From Austropuccinia psidii (Eukaryota > Basidiomycota > Pucciniomycetes > Pucciniales > Sphaerophragmiaceae), in assembly GCA_023105745.1 (NCBI GenBank), contig JALGQZ010000002.1, positions 46,660,497 through 46,724,496 of the forward strand: a stretch of 64,000 nucleotides of DNA, read 5' to 3'. Below are positions 45,213-56,245 of the stretch, in pieces (positions within the stretch are counted from its first letter, which is position 1; the number at the start of each line of letters is the position of its first letter). Both the position numbers and the translations under genes were made by a program. Below the pieces are notes generated by a model, which saw only the letters and a program-made list of their open reading frames with translations, was not told the origin of the DNA and searched no databases.

Positions 45213-46709
45213 TGTCAGGGTGAGTCTATGTAGTAGCTTAAAAATAGTAAATACAAGCTAGCACTATGACTGTGACACACAAAAAAAAGTAATAAATCAA
45301 ATCTTCAGGTCCTACTGCTAAGTGGTAACAGTGGTGATGAGTCTATTGAGGACCTGGGTTGCAATGCTCTAATATCTTTGACTGTAAAGAAACACTACAA
45401 TAATTAATTATTTTAATTATATCTATATAATCCTAAGAGTACTACTGGTATAAGACAGTTTTACTACGTAAGGATGTTAATTCATGATAAGATGAGTCTT
45501 TTCCAGTGAGGAAAGACCTGCTTTTATCTCCTCTGAGGACTGTGAAAGACTGGTAGGCTCTTCACACGTCTACAGAGTGAAAATTTTCACTCTGGAGGCT
45601 GGGTTGTGGTTCTGTACCATCAATTCTGACGTCAGCATAGTCAGAATTGTGGTTTTTGGACCACAAATGATCATTCTGGATCAATACAGGGTGAAAAAAC
45701 TCTTCACAGGCCACGTCAGCACCATTGTGACGTGTCCAGAGTGTCTGGATGACTAATATTAGTCATTCTGGGCGGGTTTAAGCTTTAAACAACCATTATT
45801 TTAAGTATCAAGCCAGTACTGGTTGGTACAGGTTTGGTACAGGCCAGTATTGGTCAAAATACTTCCAACCAAGATATCTCAGTCAGTTTTTGAGATATCA
45901 AGAAACCAAGAGCACAGAATTGAAGGGCTTAATGAGCTCTTCAATTTGGTATGCTTCATGTTTACCCTTCTTGCAAATATCAAAAGTTATAAGGGTTTTA
46001 AGTTTTTGGATGTAATTTTGTACATCAGTATGAGGCTTCAAAAACTTCCATGCTAGATATCTTCTTCAATTTGGAAGATATCTGTATTCTGATGATACAG
46101 TTTTGTAGGGCTTGATTAGCTCTACAGTTTGGTATATTACACTGTACAGTTGTATGAGTGTATGCCAAAAATACAGGGGTTTGTTTATTTTCTTGTTTTC
46201 AGAATATCTGTATTTTGGTTATTAAACCTTTGAACCAAGATCCCTCAGTCAATTTAAGAGATACAGAGGTCTAAGGTGTCTCAAATTAAAGCTCTTGTTG
46301 AGATCTTCAATTTGGTTATACTTTTGTACAGTTTTGTACAAGCCCTCCTACACCTTTGAGGGGTTGTTGGTGGAAAAAAGGTGGTATAATGGTATCTCCT
46401 GATTTAGGAGTGCTACAGATGAATAGATGATACCATTGGATAGCTCTACCTTAGAGCTTCAAGAAAAAAACCATTCTGGTTGGGGTTTCATGAAATATGT
46501 ATAAGTTAGATTAGAGGCTAGAATAAGAGTTTTTGCTTATTTGGTCTTATCTTTGATAGGGCATATCTTTGTCCTTTCTTATTATCTTTGAGGAGGTTTC
46601 CTCTTTATAATTTACTTGTATTGGCTATATTTGTCCAATATTCCTCATACCATTACTTATGGCATGTTGGATGTCATGCTGGTGCTCTATTTTGAGTCAC
46701 AGGCTGACA
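45213..46709 (-). repeat. 3' LTR of element E
   Basis: 1497 bp. On minus it reads TGTCAGCCTGTGACTCAAAA..CACCCTGACA; the terminal bases resemble family 1 but the body differs. It contains the perfect 18-bp palindrome ATGACTAATATTAGTCAT at 45749-45766. Confidence 0.95.
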
Positions 46710-46733
46710 TACCCTCCCTCCAAAAAAGGCTCA

Positions 46734-49529
46734 TCATTGATGAGACTCTTTTGTCCTCATGGAGGCTCTTGATCCTTTCAAATATGAATATTGATCTGAA
46801 GCATCATCCAGTTTTACCCATTGGTCTTTGTCTGGTGGTTCATTCCTTCTCTCTATTAAATAATCCCTATTTGAATATCTTTTTATTTGATTGGGGTTGT
46901 CAGTTTCAAAGTAGAACTTTCTTTGTTTGTCTTGCCCAATTATAAAGTAACTCTCTAGGGAATTATGTATGCTTATGCCATAGATTCTATGGTACTCTGT
47001 ACCCATTAAGAATCCATCAAACTTAGCATTTTCAAGTACCACAAACTCAATGTTTAATCTGAGGTTTCCCATTTTGTGTGGTATTATAATTATTTTTTGG
47101 ATTATTCCAAGTGACTTCATTTCGCCTGCAGCACTTTTAAAGCTTCTTGCTTTTGTTAAAAGTATCTCTGCATTCCACATTGGAAAGTGTCTGTCCAAGT
47201 ATTCTTTGGCTACTACTGAGCAATTTGCTCCTGTGTCAAAAATCAAAGGATGCTTTTTATTTTCAATGTACACATCAAGTTTTGATTTTGCTCCATGAAT
47301 AAAGGCCATACCAGTTTTGGGTACTTCCAAATACTCTTTAGCATCAATGGTTCTGCCACTTCTGTCTTCACCATTTTTGGGTTGAATGAGTTCTGGTTTC
47401 ACAGAGTTTCCTAGGACTGATTCTGTTTTCTCATCCTCATACTCTAATAAATATTGTTCAATAGGCTCTGATCCACTGTCTGAATCCTGTCTTAGCCCAT
47501 TTCCCATGCTGTCAGAGTCAGATTTGTACTCCATGTGTTCTTCCACTGACTCTTCCTCTATTGCAAATATTTTCTTTTTTCCCTTGGGACAATTATTTGC
47601 ATAGTGGTCAGGTGATCCACAGTTATGGCATGTGTTCCTTCTCCTTGGTGCTTCTTCACCATTAGTAGGTTTGAGGTCTTTTTCCATGAGTATCTTTGGT
47701 TTTTCTCTGATATCATGTGACCTATAGGGTGAACTACTGCCAATTGATGTCTTTTTTCTGACATCTTGTATGACATTTGCTATGTCATCAATGCTGCTTA
47801 TTTTGCTGCATCTGCACTTTACTGCATGTTCTAAGTCTCCTGGAAGTTTTGTCAGAATCTTATGATTTCTCATCTCTATTGTCATGTTTGGATCAATAGA
47901 TTTGAGTCTTTTGGTTTGTTTAAGACACCATTCATAAGGGTCTTTTTCTGTAGAGTATCTGTCACTCTCAAAAGAGATGGTTTTTTGCCAAATCCAAGTA
48001 CCATTGCTGTACTTTTGTATTATTTGGTTTCTCCACCATGGCCAGCTTTTCCTACCATGTATCTCTTTCATTTCAGTGTACCATATATTTGCATGGCCTC
48101 TGAATGCAGTGTTGAGTCTTGTGGTGATCCAGTAGTCTGGTATCTTTGGTACATCAACAAAAAGTCCATTAATATAATCAATAAGCTCCATATGATTATA
48201 TTCTCCAATTCCTGAGAATTTGGGCCAGTTTACCACGTCAGGTAATTGCTTTAATGCTTGTTTCTCAGAGTAACTGAGGTTCTCACCATCTTGGTAAATT
48301 GACTCAGACCTTAACTTTGGATCCTGGGATTCAGGAGCTTGGTTTTCTGATTCTTCCTCTTTTACTTTGGTTATTGGTTTATCATCTTGAGTTGTTTGAG
48401 GGAAGAAATTATCTTCTTTTTCCTCCTTTTTATAGAGAAAATCCACTTCTTTTTCCAGGATTTCCTGTTGATATTGGATATTTCTTAAATCTCTTCTCAC
48501 AGCTTGTTGTTCCTCTAGTATTGAGCTCAACTGTTTGTTTTTAGTTTCAAATTCTGCCCAAATTCTGGATAGATTTGTGTTCAAGTCTTCTATGACTGTT
48601 GCTTGGAAGGAATTTTCTTCCTTGAGTGTTTTCATTTCTGAAGTCACTTCTTGAACATGATCATATGTCCAATCCATGAATTTACCCATGTTGGACCATA
48701 TGAAACTACTACCTCTGGAATCTGTGGTTTCAAACTTTTGAGGCGGTATTTTATCATCAATAGACTTAAGCTGAGGATCAATTGATTCTGAGCTAACACT
48801 ATTGGTAGGTACAGTGTCTTTTAGGATTTGTGTTCCTCTTGGACTAATTTTATTCATTGTTTCATCAAAGGATCTGATTCTATCTTCTCCTTCCTGAAAG
48901 AATTCTTGTTCTCTACTAGGGCTCCATTTCCTCTGCTGGAAACCACCAGGGATGACTGGAGAGTCCTGGAAATATTGTCCTTTAGATTTAAAGTCCTGTA
49001 GCTGTTGGACTGGTGTGGGAAAGATGGCATTTCTTCTTCCATGCCTTGGTGTTCCTGAATCAGATTGGGCTCTTCCATATGCCAAGAATTCTCTATGGCT
49101 TGGATTTCTGTTTGATTCCCTCTGATTCAAGTCTCTTCTGAGAGTATGAAATGGCTGTTGAGATTCCAACTTTTCATTTCTTCCAGAATCTTTTGGCAAG
49201 TAATAAGATTTACTTATACTTTTTGCCTCATTATTCCAATTTCCTCCCATGATACTCCCATGGTTAAGGTTTTGCTGTCCATACTCGATGTGAAAAAGTC
49301 TTTTAGGAGTACATGAATATGAGTTATTTTCCCTGCATCTGTCCAATTTTTTTGTTGGACTGGGCTGAATTTGGTTTGGGGTGGGACTTTGAGCAGGAGT
49401 TTCCTGATAATAAGTCCTTTGTTGGTTATTTGATCCAGAAGGGGGTGGCCCTCTCCCTCTGTTTCTTCTTTGCCAGATTTCTGGCTGATTTCTTGGGTAT
49501 CCAAGATCTCTGAGAAATGGAGTTGTCAT
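46734..49529 (-). CDS. Element E Gag-protease fused to the Pol C-terminus
   Basis: One frame of 931 residues from ATG 49529 (MTTPFLRDLGYPRNQPE). The upstream continuation to 49544 begins with TTG and is not a start. Gag N-terminus, then coiled coil (VTSEMKTLKEENSFQ, IWAEFETKNKQLSSILEEQ), capsid-like [14 protein letters not shown] and [19 protein letters not shown] knuckle CHNCGSPDHYANNC (about 47588-47630), and aspartic protease with DTG at 47231-47239. After the protease flap (QRKFYFETDNP) it passes directly, near 46880, to YLIERRNEPPDKDQW and RTKESHQ, the counterpart of the B chromodomain end. About 3.1 kb of pol was lost in frame. No stop codon occurs, suggesting selection or recent origin. 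Confidence 0.9.
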   Translation of the reverse strand: MTTPFLRDLGYPRNQPEIWQRRNRGRGPPPSGSNNQQRTYYQETPAQSPTPNQIQPSPTKKLDRCRENNSYSCTPKRLFHIEYGQQNLNHGSIMGGNWNNEAKSISKSYYLPKDSGRNEKLESQQPFHTLRRDLNQRESNRNPSHREFLAYGRAQSDSGTPRHGRRNAIFPTPVQQLQDFKSKGQYFQDSPVIPGGFQQRKWSPSREQEFFQEGEDRIRSFDETMNKISPRGTQILKDTVPTNSVSSESIDPQLKSIDDKIPPQKFETTDSRGSSFIWSNMGKFMDWTYDHVQEVTSEMKTLKEENSFQATVIEDLNTNLSRIWAEFETKNKQLSSILEEQQAVRRDLRNIQYQQEILEKEVDFLYKKEEKEDNFFPQTTQDDKPITKVKEEESENQAPESQDPKLRSESIYQDGENLSYSEKQALKQLPDVVNWPKFSGIGEYNHMELIDYINGLFVDVPKIPDYWITTRLNTAFRGHANIWYTEMKEIHGRKSWPWWRNQIIQKYSNGTWIWQKTISFESDRYSTEKDPYEWCLKQTKRLKSIDPNMTIEMRNHKILTKLPGDLEHAVKCRCSKISSIDDIANVIQDVRKKTSIGSSSPYRSHDIREKPKILMEKDLKPTNGEEAPRRRNTCHNCGSPDHYANNCPKGKKKIFAIEEESVEEHMEYKSDSDSMGNGLRQDSDSGSEPIEQYLLEYEDEKTESVLGNSVKPELIQPKNGEDRSGRTIDAKEYLEVPKTGMAFIHGAKSKLDVYIENKKHPLIFDTGANCSVVAKEYLDRHFPMWNAEILLTKARSFKSAAGEMKSLGIIQKIIIIPHKMGNLRLNIEFVVLENAKFDGFLMGTEYHRIYGISIHNSLESYFIIGQDKQRKFYFETDNPNQIKRYSNRDYLIERRNEPPDKDQWVKLDDASDQYSYLKGSRASMRTKESHQ
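48854..49509 (-). pseudogene. Element E remnant of accessory ORF2
   Basis: Frame overlapping gag, entered after predicted intron 2. It is open from 49509 to TAA 49216-49214, closed again by a TGA near 49127, and open to 48854. Similar to B ORF2: LLKDFFTSSMDSK against [26 protein letters not shown] against [13 protein letters not shown], and a KIESDPLMKQ end against KESDPMIQK. The two stops break it while the gag frame on the same bases stays open. The ORF1 remnant upstream (49719-49581) is short and also has a stop. Confidence 0.6.
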
Positions 49530-49580
49530 GTTAAAAAATGACAAAAGACAAAAATTCTGTATTTTCCAAGGTTTCTTTAC
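49510..49580 (-). other. Predicted intron 2 of element E (71 nt), containing the gag start
   Basis: The donor is TTTAAAG|GTAAAG and the acceptor CATTTCTCAG|AG. The ORF1 frame ends at TAA, one base before the gag ATG at 49529, and the ATG begins 20 nt before the exon boundary: the same spacing as in A and B despite base changes. Confidence 0.55.
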
Positions 49581-50532
49581 CTTTAAAAGGCCCTTGGACT
49601 GATTTTTGCTTTATACTCCTTGGCAATTTGCTTGGGAGTTAGTACTGCCTCCTTGTCTTTGAGGCTGGTACAGATGAATTTCACTGTGATTTTGTCTCAA
49701 ATGGAATGTATTTTTTCCACTTTGAAAGAAAATGGAGAAGGTTTGTAATTCAATTTGAATAAACAAAATTTCCAATTCCTTACTGTTATTTCTTCTGAGT
49801 TTGGTTTTATATTTGAGTTTTAATTATTTATTATTATTATTATTTTATTTTTTATTTTTTGAAGAAATAACAGTTTTGTTTCACTTATTTTTATAAGTAA
49901 AGTAGTTAATATTAAAAGTTTATATTATTAAACTTGAATATTATTGATAAGTTATTTACTTATTTTTATTTATTTATTTTTTTATTTTTTAAAAAAAATT
50001 GATGAATTTTTCCTTAACTTGAGTAGAAAGGATTCTTCTTCAATAATATTCAATTTGAATATTAAAGAATTGAAATAATAATAAAATTATTATTTAAATA
50101 TTTATTGTTGGTTTACAATAAATATTATTATTTAACTTAATTTTACACAATTTGGTAAAAATTAATTATGCTTTCTATTTAAATATACTATTTGTATATA
50201 AAAATAAGTTTGGGAAGTTAATAATAATTACTTATTATTATTAAAATTGATGAATTTTTCCTCAACTTGAGTAGAAAGATTCTTCTTCAATAATATTCAA
50301 TTTGAATATTAAAGAATTTAAATAATAATAAAATTATTATCTAAATATTTATTGTTGGTTTACAATAAATATTATGATTTAAATTAATTTTACACAATTT
50401 GGTAAAAATTAATTATACTTTCTATTTAAATATACTATTTGTATAAAAAAATTAGTTTGAGAAGTTAATAATAGTTACTTATTATTATCAATTTTCGTGG
50501 TAAATTGATAACAATGACTTATTATTATTAAG

Positions 50533-50579
<47 letters not shown>

Positions 50580-51308
50580 ATTATTTATCAAAAAAAGAAA
50601 ATTTTAATCAATTTTTCCTCAACTTGAGTAAAAAAAGATCTTTTTCAATAATATTCAATTTGAATATTAAAGAATTGAAATAATAAAATTATTATCTCAA
50701 TATTTATTGTTGATTTACAATAAATATTATGATTTAAATTAATTTTTACACAATTTGGTAAAAATTAATTATACTTTCTATTTAAATACACTATTTGTAT
50801 ATAAAAATAAGTTTGAGCAGCTAATAATAACTACTTATTATTATCAATTTTCGTGGTAAATTGATAATAATGACTTATTATTATTAAGATTTTTTTTTTT
50901 TTGATTATTTATCAAAAATAAAAGAAATTTTAATCAATTTTTCCTCAACTTGAGTAAAAAAAGATTTTCTTCAATAATATTCAATTTGAATATTAAAGAA
51001 TTGAAATAATAAAATTATTATTTCAATATTTATTGTTGATTTACAATAAATATTATGATTTAAATTAATTTTTACACAATTTGGTAAAAAATAATGTTTT
51101 TTATTTAAATATACTGTTTGTATATAAAAATAACTTTGAAAAATTAATAATAATTATTTATTATTATTAATTTTCGTGAAAATTGCAATATAAAGCTTTG
51201 AAGAGTATAAATATTTTATAGTAAAAAACCTTCAAAAATAGTGAAAATGATCCAAAAATCGCCAAAATAGGTCCAGAATAGGTTAAAACAACGGCCAGGC
51301 CCCCAAAA
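49581..51308 (-). other. Element E leader with primer binding site (51291-51305)
   Basis: AT-rich leader. The minus strand next to the LTR reads TGGGGGCCTGGCCGT, the shared primer site. A splice-acceptor-like TTTCTTTCAAAG|TGGAA at 49720 matches the B acceptor. No GTAAGT donor is evident at the equivalent place. The leader is dominated by tandem repeats. Confidence 0.65.
50001..51180. repeat. Four imperfect tandem repeats in the element E leader
   Basis: Copies start near 50001, 50249, 50606 and 50932, with spacings of about 248, 357 and 326 bp. Each shares TTTTTCCTCAACTTGAGTA, CAATAATATTCAATTTGAAT and TTTACAATAAATATTA. The third copy is preceded by a run of 43 T (50536-50578). Confidence 0.85.
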
Positions 51309-52805
51309 TGTCAGGGTGAGTCTATGTAGTAGCTTAAAAATAGTAAATACAAGCTAGCACTATGACTGTGACACACAAAAAAAAGTAATAAATCAAATCT
51401 TCAGGTCCTACTGCTAAGTGGTAACAGTGGTGATGAGTCTATTGAGGACCTGGGTTGCAATGCTCTAATATCTTTGACTGTAAAGAAACACTACAATAAT
51501 TAATTATTTTAATTATATCTATATAATCCTAAGAGTACTACTGGTATAAGACAGTTTTACTACGTAAGGATGTTAATTCATGATAAGATGAGTCTTTTCC
51601 AGTGAGGAAAGACCTGCTTTTATCTCCTCTGAGGACTGTGAAAGACTGGTAGGCTCTTCACACGTCTACAGAGTGAAAATTTTCACTCTGGAGGCTGGGT
51701 TGTGGTTCTGTACCATCAATTCTGACGTCAGCATAGTCAGAATTGTGGTTTTTGGACCACAAATGATCATTCTGGATCAATACAGGGTGAAAAAACTCTT
51801 CACAGGCCACGTCAGCACCATTGTGACGTGTCCAGAGTGTCTGGATGACTAATATTAGTCATTCTGGGCGGGTTTAAGCTTTAAACAACCATTATTTTAA
51901 GTATCAAGCCAGTACTGGTTGGTACAGGTTTGGTACAGGCCAGTATTGGTCAAAATACTTCCAACCAAGATATCTCAGTCAGTTTTTGAGATATCAAGAA
52001 ACCAAGAGCACAGAATTGAAGGGCTTAATGAGCTCTTCAATTTGGTATGCTTCATGTTTACCCTTCTTGCAAATATCAAAAGTTATAAGGGTTTTAAGTT
52101 TTTGGATGTAATTTTGTACATCAGTATGAGGCTTCAAAAACTTCCATGCTAGATATCTTCTTCAATTTGGAAGATATCTGTATTCTGATGATACAGTTTT
52201 GTAGGGCTTGATTGACTCTACAGTTTGGTATATTACACTGTACAGTTGTATGAGTGTATGCCAAAAATACAGGGGTTTGTTTATTTTCTTGTTTTCAGAA
52301 TATCTGTATTTTGGTTATTAAACCTTTGAACCAAGATCCCTCAGTCAATTTAAGAGATACAGAGGTCTAAGGTGTCTCAAATTAAAGCTCTTGCTGAGAT
52401 CTTCAATTTGGTTATACTTTTGTACAGTTTTGTACAAGCCCTCCTACACCTTTGAGGGGTTGTTGGTGGAAAAAAGGTGGTATAATGGTATCTCCTGATT
52501 TAGGAGTGCTACAGATGAATAGATGATACCATTGGATAGCTCTACCTTAGAGCTTCAAGAAAAAAACCATTCTGGTTGGGGTTTCATGAAATATGTATAA
52601 GTTAGATTAGAGGCTAGAATAAGAGTTTTTGCTTATTTGGTCTTATCTTTGATAGGGCATATCTTTGTCCTTTCTTATTATCTTTGAGGAGGTTTCCTCT
52701 TTATAATTTACTTGTATTGGCTATATTTGTCCAATATTCCTCATACCATTACTTATGGCATGTTGGATGTCATGCTGGTGCTCTATTTTGAGTCACAGGC
52801 TGACA
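51309..52805 (-). repeat. 5' LTR of element E
   Basis: 1497 bp. It differs from the 3' LTR at three positions that I can see: GATTGACTC here against GATTAGCTC (two bases), and CTTGCTGAG against CTTGTTGAG. The palindrome is at 51845-51862, and a TATA-like box (minus strand) near 51616-51627. Confidence 0.95.
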
Positions 52806-52810
52806 ACTTG

Positions 52811-53075
52811 GATCAGTTTGAGAGACAAGAGGTTGACTAGAAAGGGCTAGATTAGAACCCTGAGGCACCTCTGGAGCATTTGCCAAGGCATCTGCCACTT
52901 CAGTTTCCCCAGAATCTTCCTCTTCCACAGACTCTTCCCCCTCTTCATCTTCAACTTCCCCTAATCTTGCTCTTGCACCTTCAGACATGCCAGCGTAGCC
53001 ACCCAAAAGTCCAGAAAAGGATCTTGATCTTCTAGATTTCATTCCACCTCTTCTTGAGGGTGCTGCTCCTTCCAT
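52811..53075 (-). pseudogene. D2 Gag, N-terminal part (split by element E)
   Basis: Starts MEGAAPSRRGG at 53075 as in D1 and runs to QPLVSQTDPS, where element E begins. The reading continues at 45212 on the other side. ACTTG at 52806-52810 is the target duplication. Confidence 0.88.
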
Positions 53076-53933
53076 TGGTGGTCCTCTGTCCAAATTTGCA
53101 CTCAGTTGATGAACTGATGGTGTGCGGTCAAGAGGAGCCCTTGCTGTAGGAGTGAGAACAGCTGGAATTTTCTGGGATCTAGTATTCTTTGCTGGGGGGC
53201 TATTCTCGACTGGAATTATGAAAAGAATTCAAATAACTTGATGGTATTAAGAAGAATAATCAGGCTTGGCCAAATCAATCACAATAAATCTTGATGAATC
53301 TTGAGGAATCAATTCAAATCTTGCGGAATCAAATTCAATCAACAGTCAAATAAATTCAATCAATCAACAATCAATTCAATCAAATATCAATAATCTTGAG
53401 GAAATCAATAATCAATCAATATTCAATCAATAATCAATCAATAAGTGTCTTCAATATGAAATCAAGTCTTGACGAATCAATCAATCAGCTCAAAATCTTC
53501 AGAAATCAATTCAATATCTTGATGAGTCAAATCAAATCAATAATCAAAATCAATTCTTGAGGATCAATCAATATCTTGAGAATTCAAAGTCAATAAATCC
53601 AATAAATCCTGAATCAATAACCCAAATGAATCCCAATGAATAATCCAATCAATTAAACCAATCAATAATTCCTAGATGAAACCTGAATAAGAACACAGAA
53701 AAATTTGATTGATAAAAATAAAATGAAGTGATGAAATGGTCAGCAATGATTAAGAAAGGAAAAAGAATCAATTTTCATAATAATGAAATGAATGAGATGA
53801 AAATTGATGAGACAGAAAAATTCATAGAAAATCATAAAAATCATAAAATCATGAAAAGGTCATAATTGATGAATGAGAGGAATGAATATAAATGAATGAA
53901 AAGAAAGAATCAAATATGAGTTAATTAATTTAA
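53076..53933 (-). other. D2 leader
   Basis: Near-identical to the D1 leader (TCAATCAATCAATAA-type repeats on plus; splice-acceptor-like CCAG near 53208 on minus). The self-priming partner block lies at 53919-53932. No gene seen. Confidence 0.7.
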
Positions 53934-54692
53934 TGTCACAGGGGCTCTTCGAAGTGAAGAGGGCCTGGCACTCAGTAAACTGGGACTCACTTATGGAGGG
54001 CTCAAGATAAGATAAAAAGAGATACACTTAAGAGTGTTAAAGATGAATTACTAAAAGAATAAATATAAGAAAAGCAGCAACAAAAGATAAGAGTAAAAGA
54101 ATAGAAGAGCCAACCACAAACAAGTCCAAGTCCACTGTTTCAACCTGTCAGAATGGAAAGAGAAGGGTTAATAAGGATATGGCCACCCAACTCATACTGT
54201 ACAGGCAAAGAGAGAAATGCAAAGACTAACTTAAGATTAAATAATTATAATACCCAAAATAAGGATAAGAGTAATTATAAAATAATAAATAAACTAAATT
54301 AATTAACTGGGGAAAAGTCCCCAGGGGGGAGAAAGAGGGGCTGGTATATGTGAGAATCACCAGCCCTGATCCAGAGAAGAATTTTCATGAGAATAATTGA
54401 TTGTTGAATTGAGTCTGGCCAATACAGGTCCTGTACAGCTGTACAGAACCTGTACAAGAGGTGTGGTGTATTTGAGTGATCATACAGTTCCATACTGGTG
54501 TATTGAAACTGTATTGGGTGAATCCAACCTGTACAGGTATTGACAGGCTGTATTGATGTACCAAGCTGTATGCATGTTTCAGAATGAAGATTGCTGAAAC
54601 TGACTGCTTATGCAGATACTGGATTTGCTGATTTGAGGTGTTTGAGTGGGTGTATGAATGAATACCCTTACCCCTGATGGATGGTTGTTACA
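53934..54692 (-). repeat. 5' LTR of D2
   Basis: 759 bp, same length as the D1 LTR and nearly identical to it. Plus-strand edges are TGTCACAGGGGCTC and GGATGGTTGTTACA. Outside it, element G gag resumes at the zinc knuckle. Confidence 0.92.
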
Positions 54693-56245
54693 CAGAAGTG
54701 GCAAAGAAGAAGAATTATTGTCATAATTGTTGTTCAACAGACCACTATACCAGCAACTGTCCAAAGGCAAAGAAAAAAGTCTATGCCATTGAGAAAGTCC
54801 CAGAGGAGGAATCCCCAACAAAGGATTCTGAATCAGACTCTATGGGTGATGCCATCAGAGAACCATCTGATGATGACCAAGACCCAAGAGAAGAATTTCT
54901 AGTGGAATACCAAGAGGAAACCCCACTAGAAATTCAGGATATACAGTTGGAAGCAGGCATGCCACAAGACAATGCCAACAAAAACTTGTGCAAACATACA
55001 CAAGATGCACAAACATTCCTGGTTACACCAACCAAAGGAATGGCATATATACATGGAATAGCCACAAAAATGACTGTATGTATTGACAATGCTCAGCGCC
55101 CACTGATCATTGCTATTGGAGCACACTGCTCCATAGTGGCCAGAAAATATCTGGCTCACCACTTTCCAAACTGGGAAAAACAGCTCTTGCCCACTAAGGC
55201 AAAGAACTTTAAAAGTGCATCAGGGAAGATGACTTCCATTGGGACAATTATCAAAGAGATAACTATACCCCACAGGAAGGGTAATATCAGACTCAACCCA
55301 CAGTTTGTAGTGCTTGATGATGCCCACATCCAAGGGCTTTTACTGGGAACAGATTACCAGAGGATTTATGGCATAGATATTTACAACAGTAAAAATAGGC
55401 ACATTACCATTGGTACTAACAAGGAAAAGAAATTTTCACTTGATATATACCAGATATCTTCTCAGGACCTACTTGAAGAACTTCTGAAGGAATTCAGAGA
55501 AGGATAGTTTAGCACTACCCTCACCGGTAAACAAAAACTAAGTTTACTGAAGATGCTGAGGAAGAACAGACCAGCATTTGCTGTTGGTGAAGAACCACTG
55601 GGCAAGATCAAAGGCCATGATATAGAACTATATCTGGATGTGGAAAGACCCTATCCACCCATGCTTAGTAGACCTCCTTATCCAGCAAGTCTGGAAACCA
55701 GGAAAGAAATTGAAAAACATATCAATGAACTCCTGGAAATGGATGTTATCAGGAAAATTGGACATGATGAAATAGTGGAAATAACCACTCCTGTCCTAAT
55801 CACCTGGCATGATGGCAATTATAGATTGTGTGGAGACTTCAGAGCTCTGAATAACTACACAAAAGCAGACAGGTACCCTATAACCAGGATACCTCATGCC
55901 TTGGATAAGCTGGAAAAAGCCAAATATATAACCAAGATGGATTGTATGAAGGGCTTCCACCAAAATGGAGTTCAACAAAACTCCATGAAATTACTCAGAA
56001 AAATATGCCATATGGGCATATATGAGTACACCAGGATGCCATTTAGCATCAAGAATGCACCAGCCCACTTCCAAAGGATGATGGACACAATATTTAAAGA
56101 AGAAATATTGGAAGGCTGGATGGTAGTATATATTGATGATATCATGATATACTCAGAGACATGGGAAGGCCATGTACAATACATAGACAGAGTGCTAAGT
56201 AAATTTACACCAATCAATCTGAAAGATTTCACCCAAAAAGTGTAA
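54693..56245 (+). pseudogene. Element G gag end, protease and RT (broken)
   Basis: Resumes at the nucleocapsid (CHNCCSTDHYTSNC). The protease motif reads IIAIGAHCS where B has IIDSGAHCS, so the catalytic Asp is gone. TAG at 55505-55507 replaces a Gln codon. RT is recognisable to VVYIDDIMIYSE, then a 1-bp insertion near 56224 (GAAAGATTT against GAAAATTT) shifts the frame and stops it at 56245. About 90% identical to B by eye. Confidence 0.88.

Larger units (their letters stand above)
45213..52805 (-). mobile_element. Element E: pol-less, non-autonomous Gypsy element
   Basis: A 7593-bp minus-strand element. LTRs are 45213-46709 and 51309-52805, both 1497 bp, with target duplication ACTTG (45208-45212, 52806-52810). 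It lies in the gag of D2. Order on minus: LTR, primer binding site, repeat-rich leader, ORF1/ORF2 remnants, one Gag-protease ORF, polypurine tract (GAGGGAGGGTA), LTR. RT, RNase H and integrase are absent: the frame jumps from the end of protease to the last chromodomain residues. I found three differences between the LTRs, so it is the youngest insertion here and was presumably moved by enzymes supplied in trans. Confidence 0.93.
34744..54692. mobile_element. Inverted composite of two D-family Gypsy elements (D1 +, D2 -)
   Basis: Both ends are D LTRs with their U3 side outward: 34744-35502 on plus and 53934-54692 on minus, each 759 bp. D1 reads rightward as leader, gag and full pol. D2 reads leftward as leader, gag and a pol truncated in RT at about 43231. 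No 3' LTR is present for either copy. The flanking G sequence shows no 5-bp duplication (CACAG left, CAGAA right) and lacks 2.08 kb of G. The centre holds D1 3' non-coding DNA and a two-exon gene. E is inserted in D2 gag. Confidence 0.85.

Noticed and set aside
50001..51180. CRISPR-like or centromeric satellite array
   Set aside because: Units are long, few and diverged, without spacers, and lie inside one retrotransposon leader.
44257..53093. Treating the two D2 gag frames as separate genes
   Set aside because: They join exactly across the ACTTG target duplication of element E and match one D1 gag.
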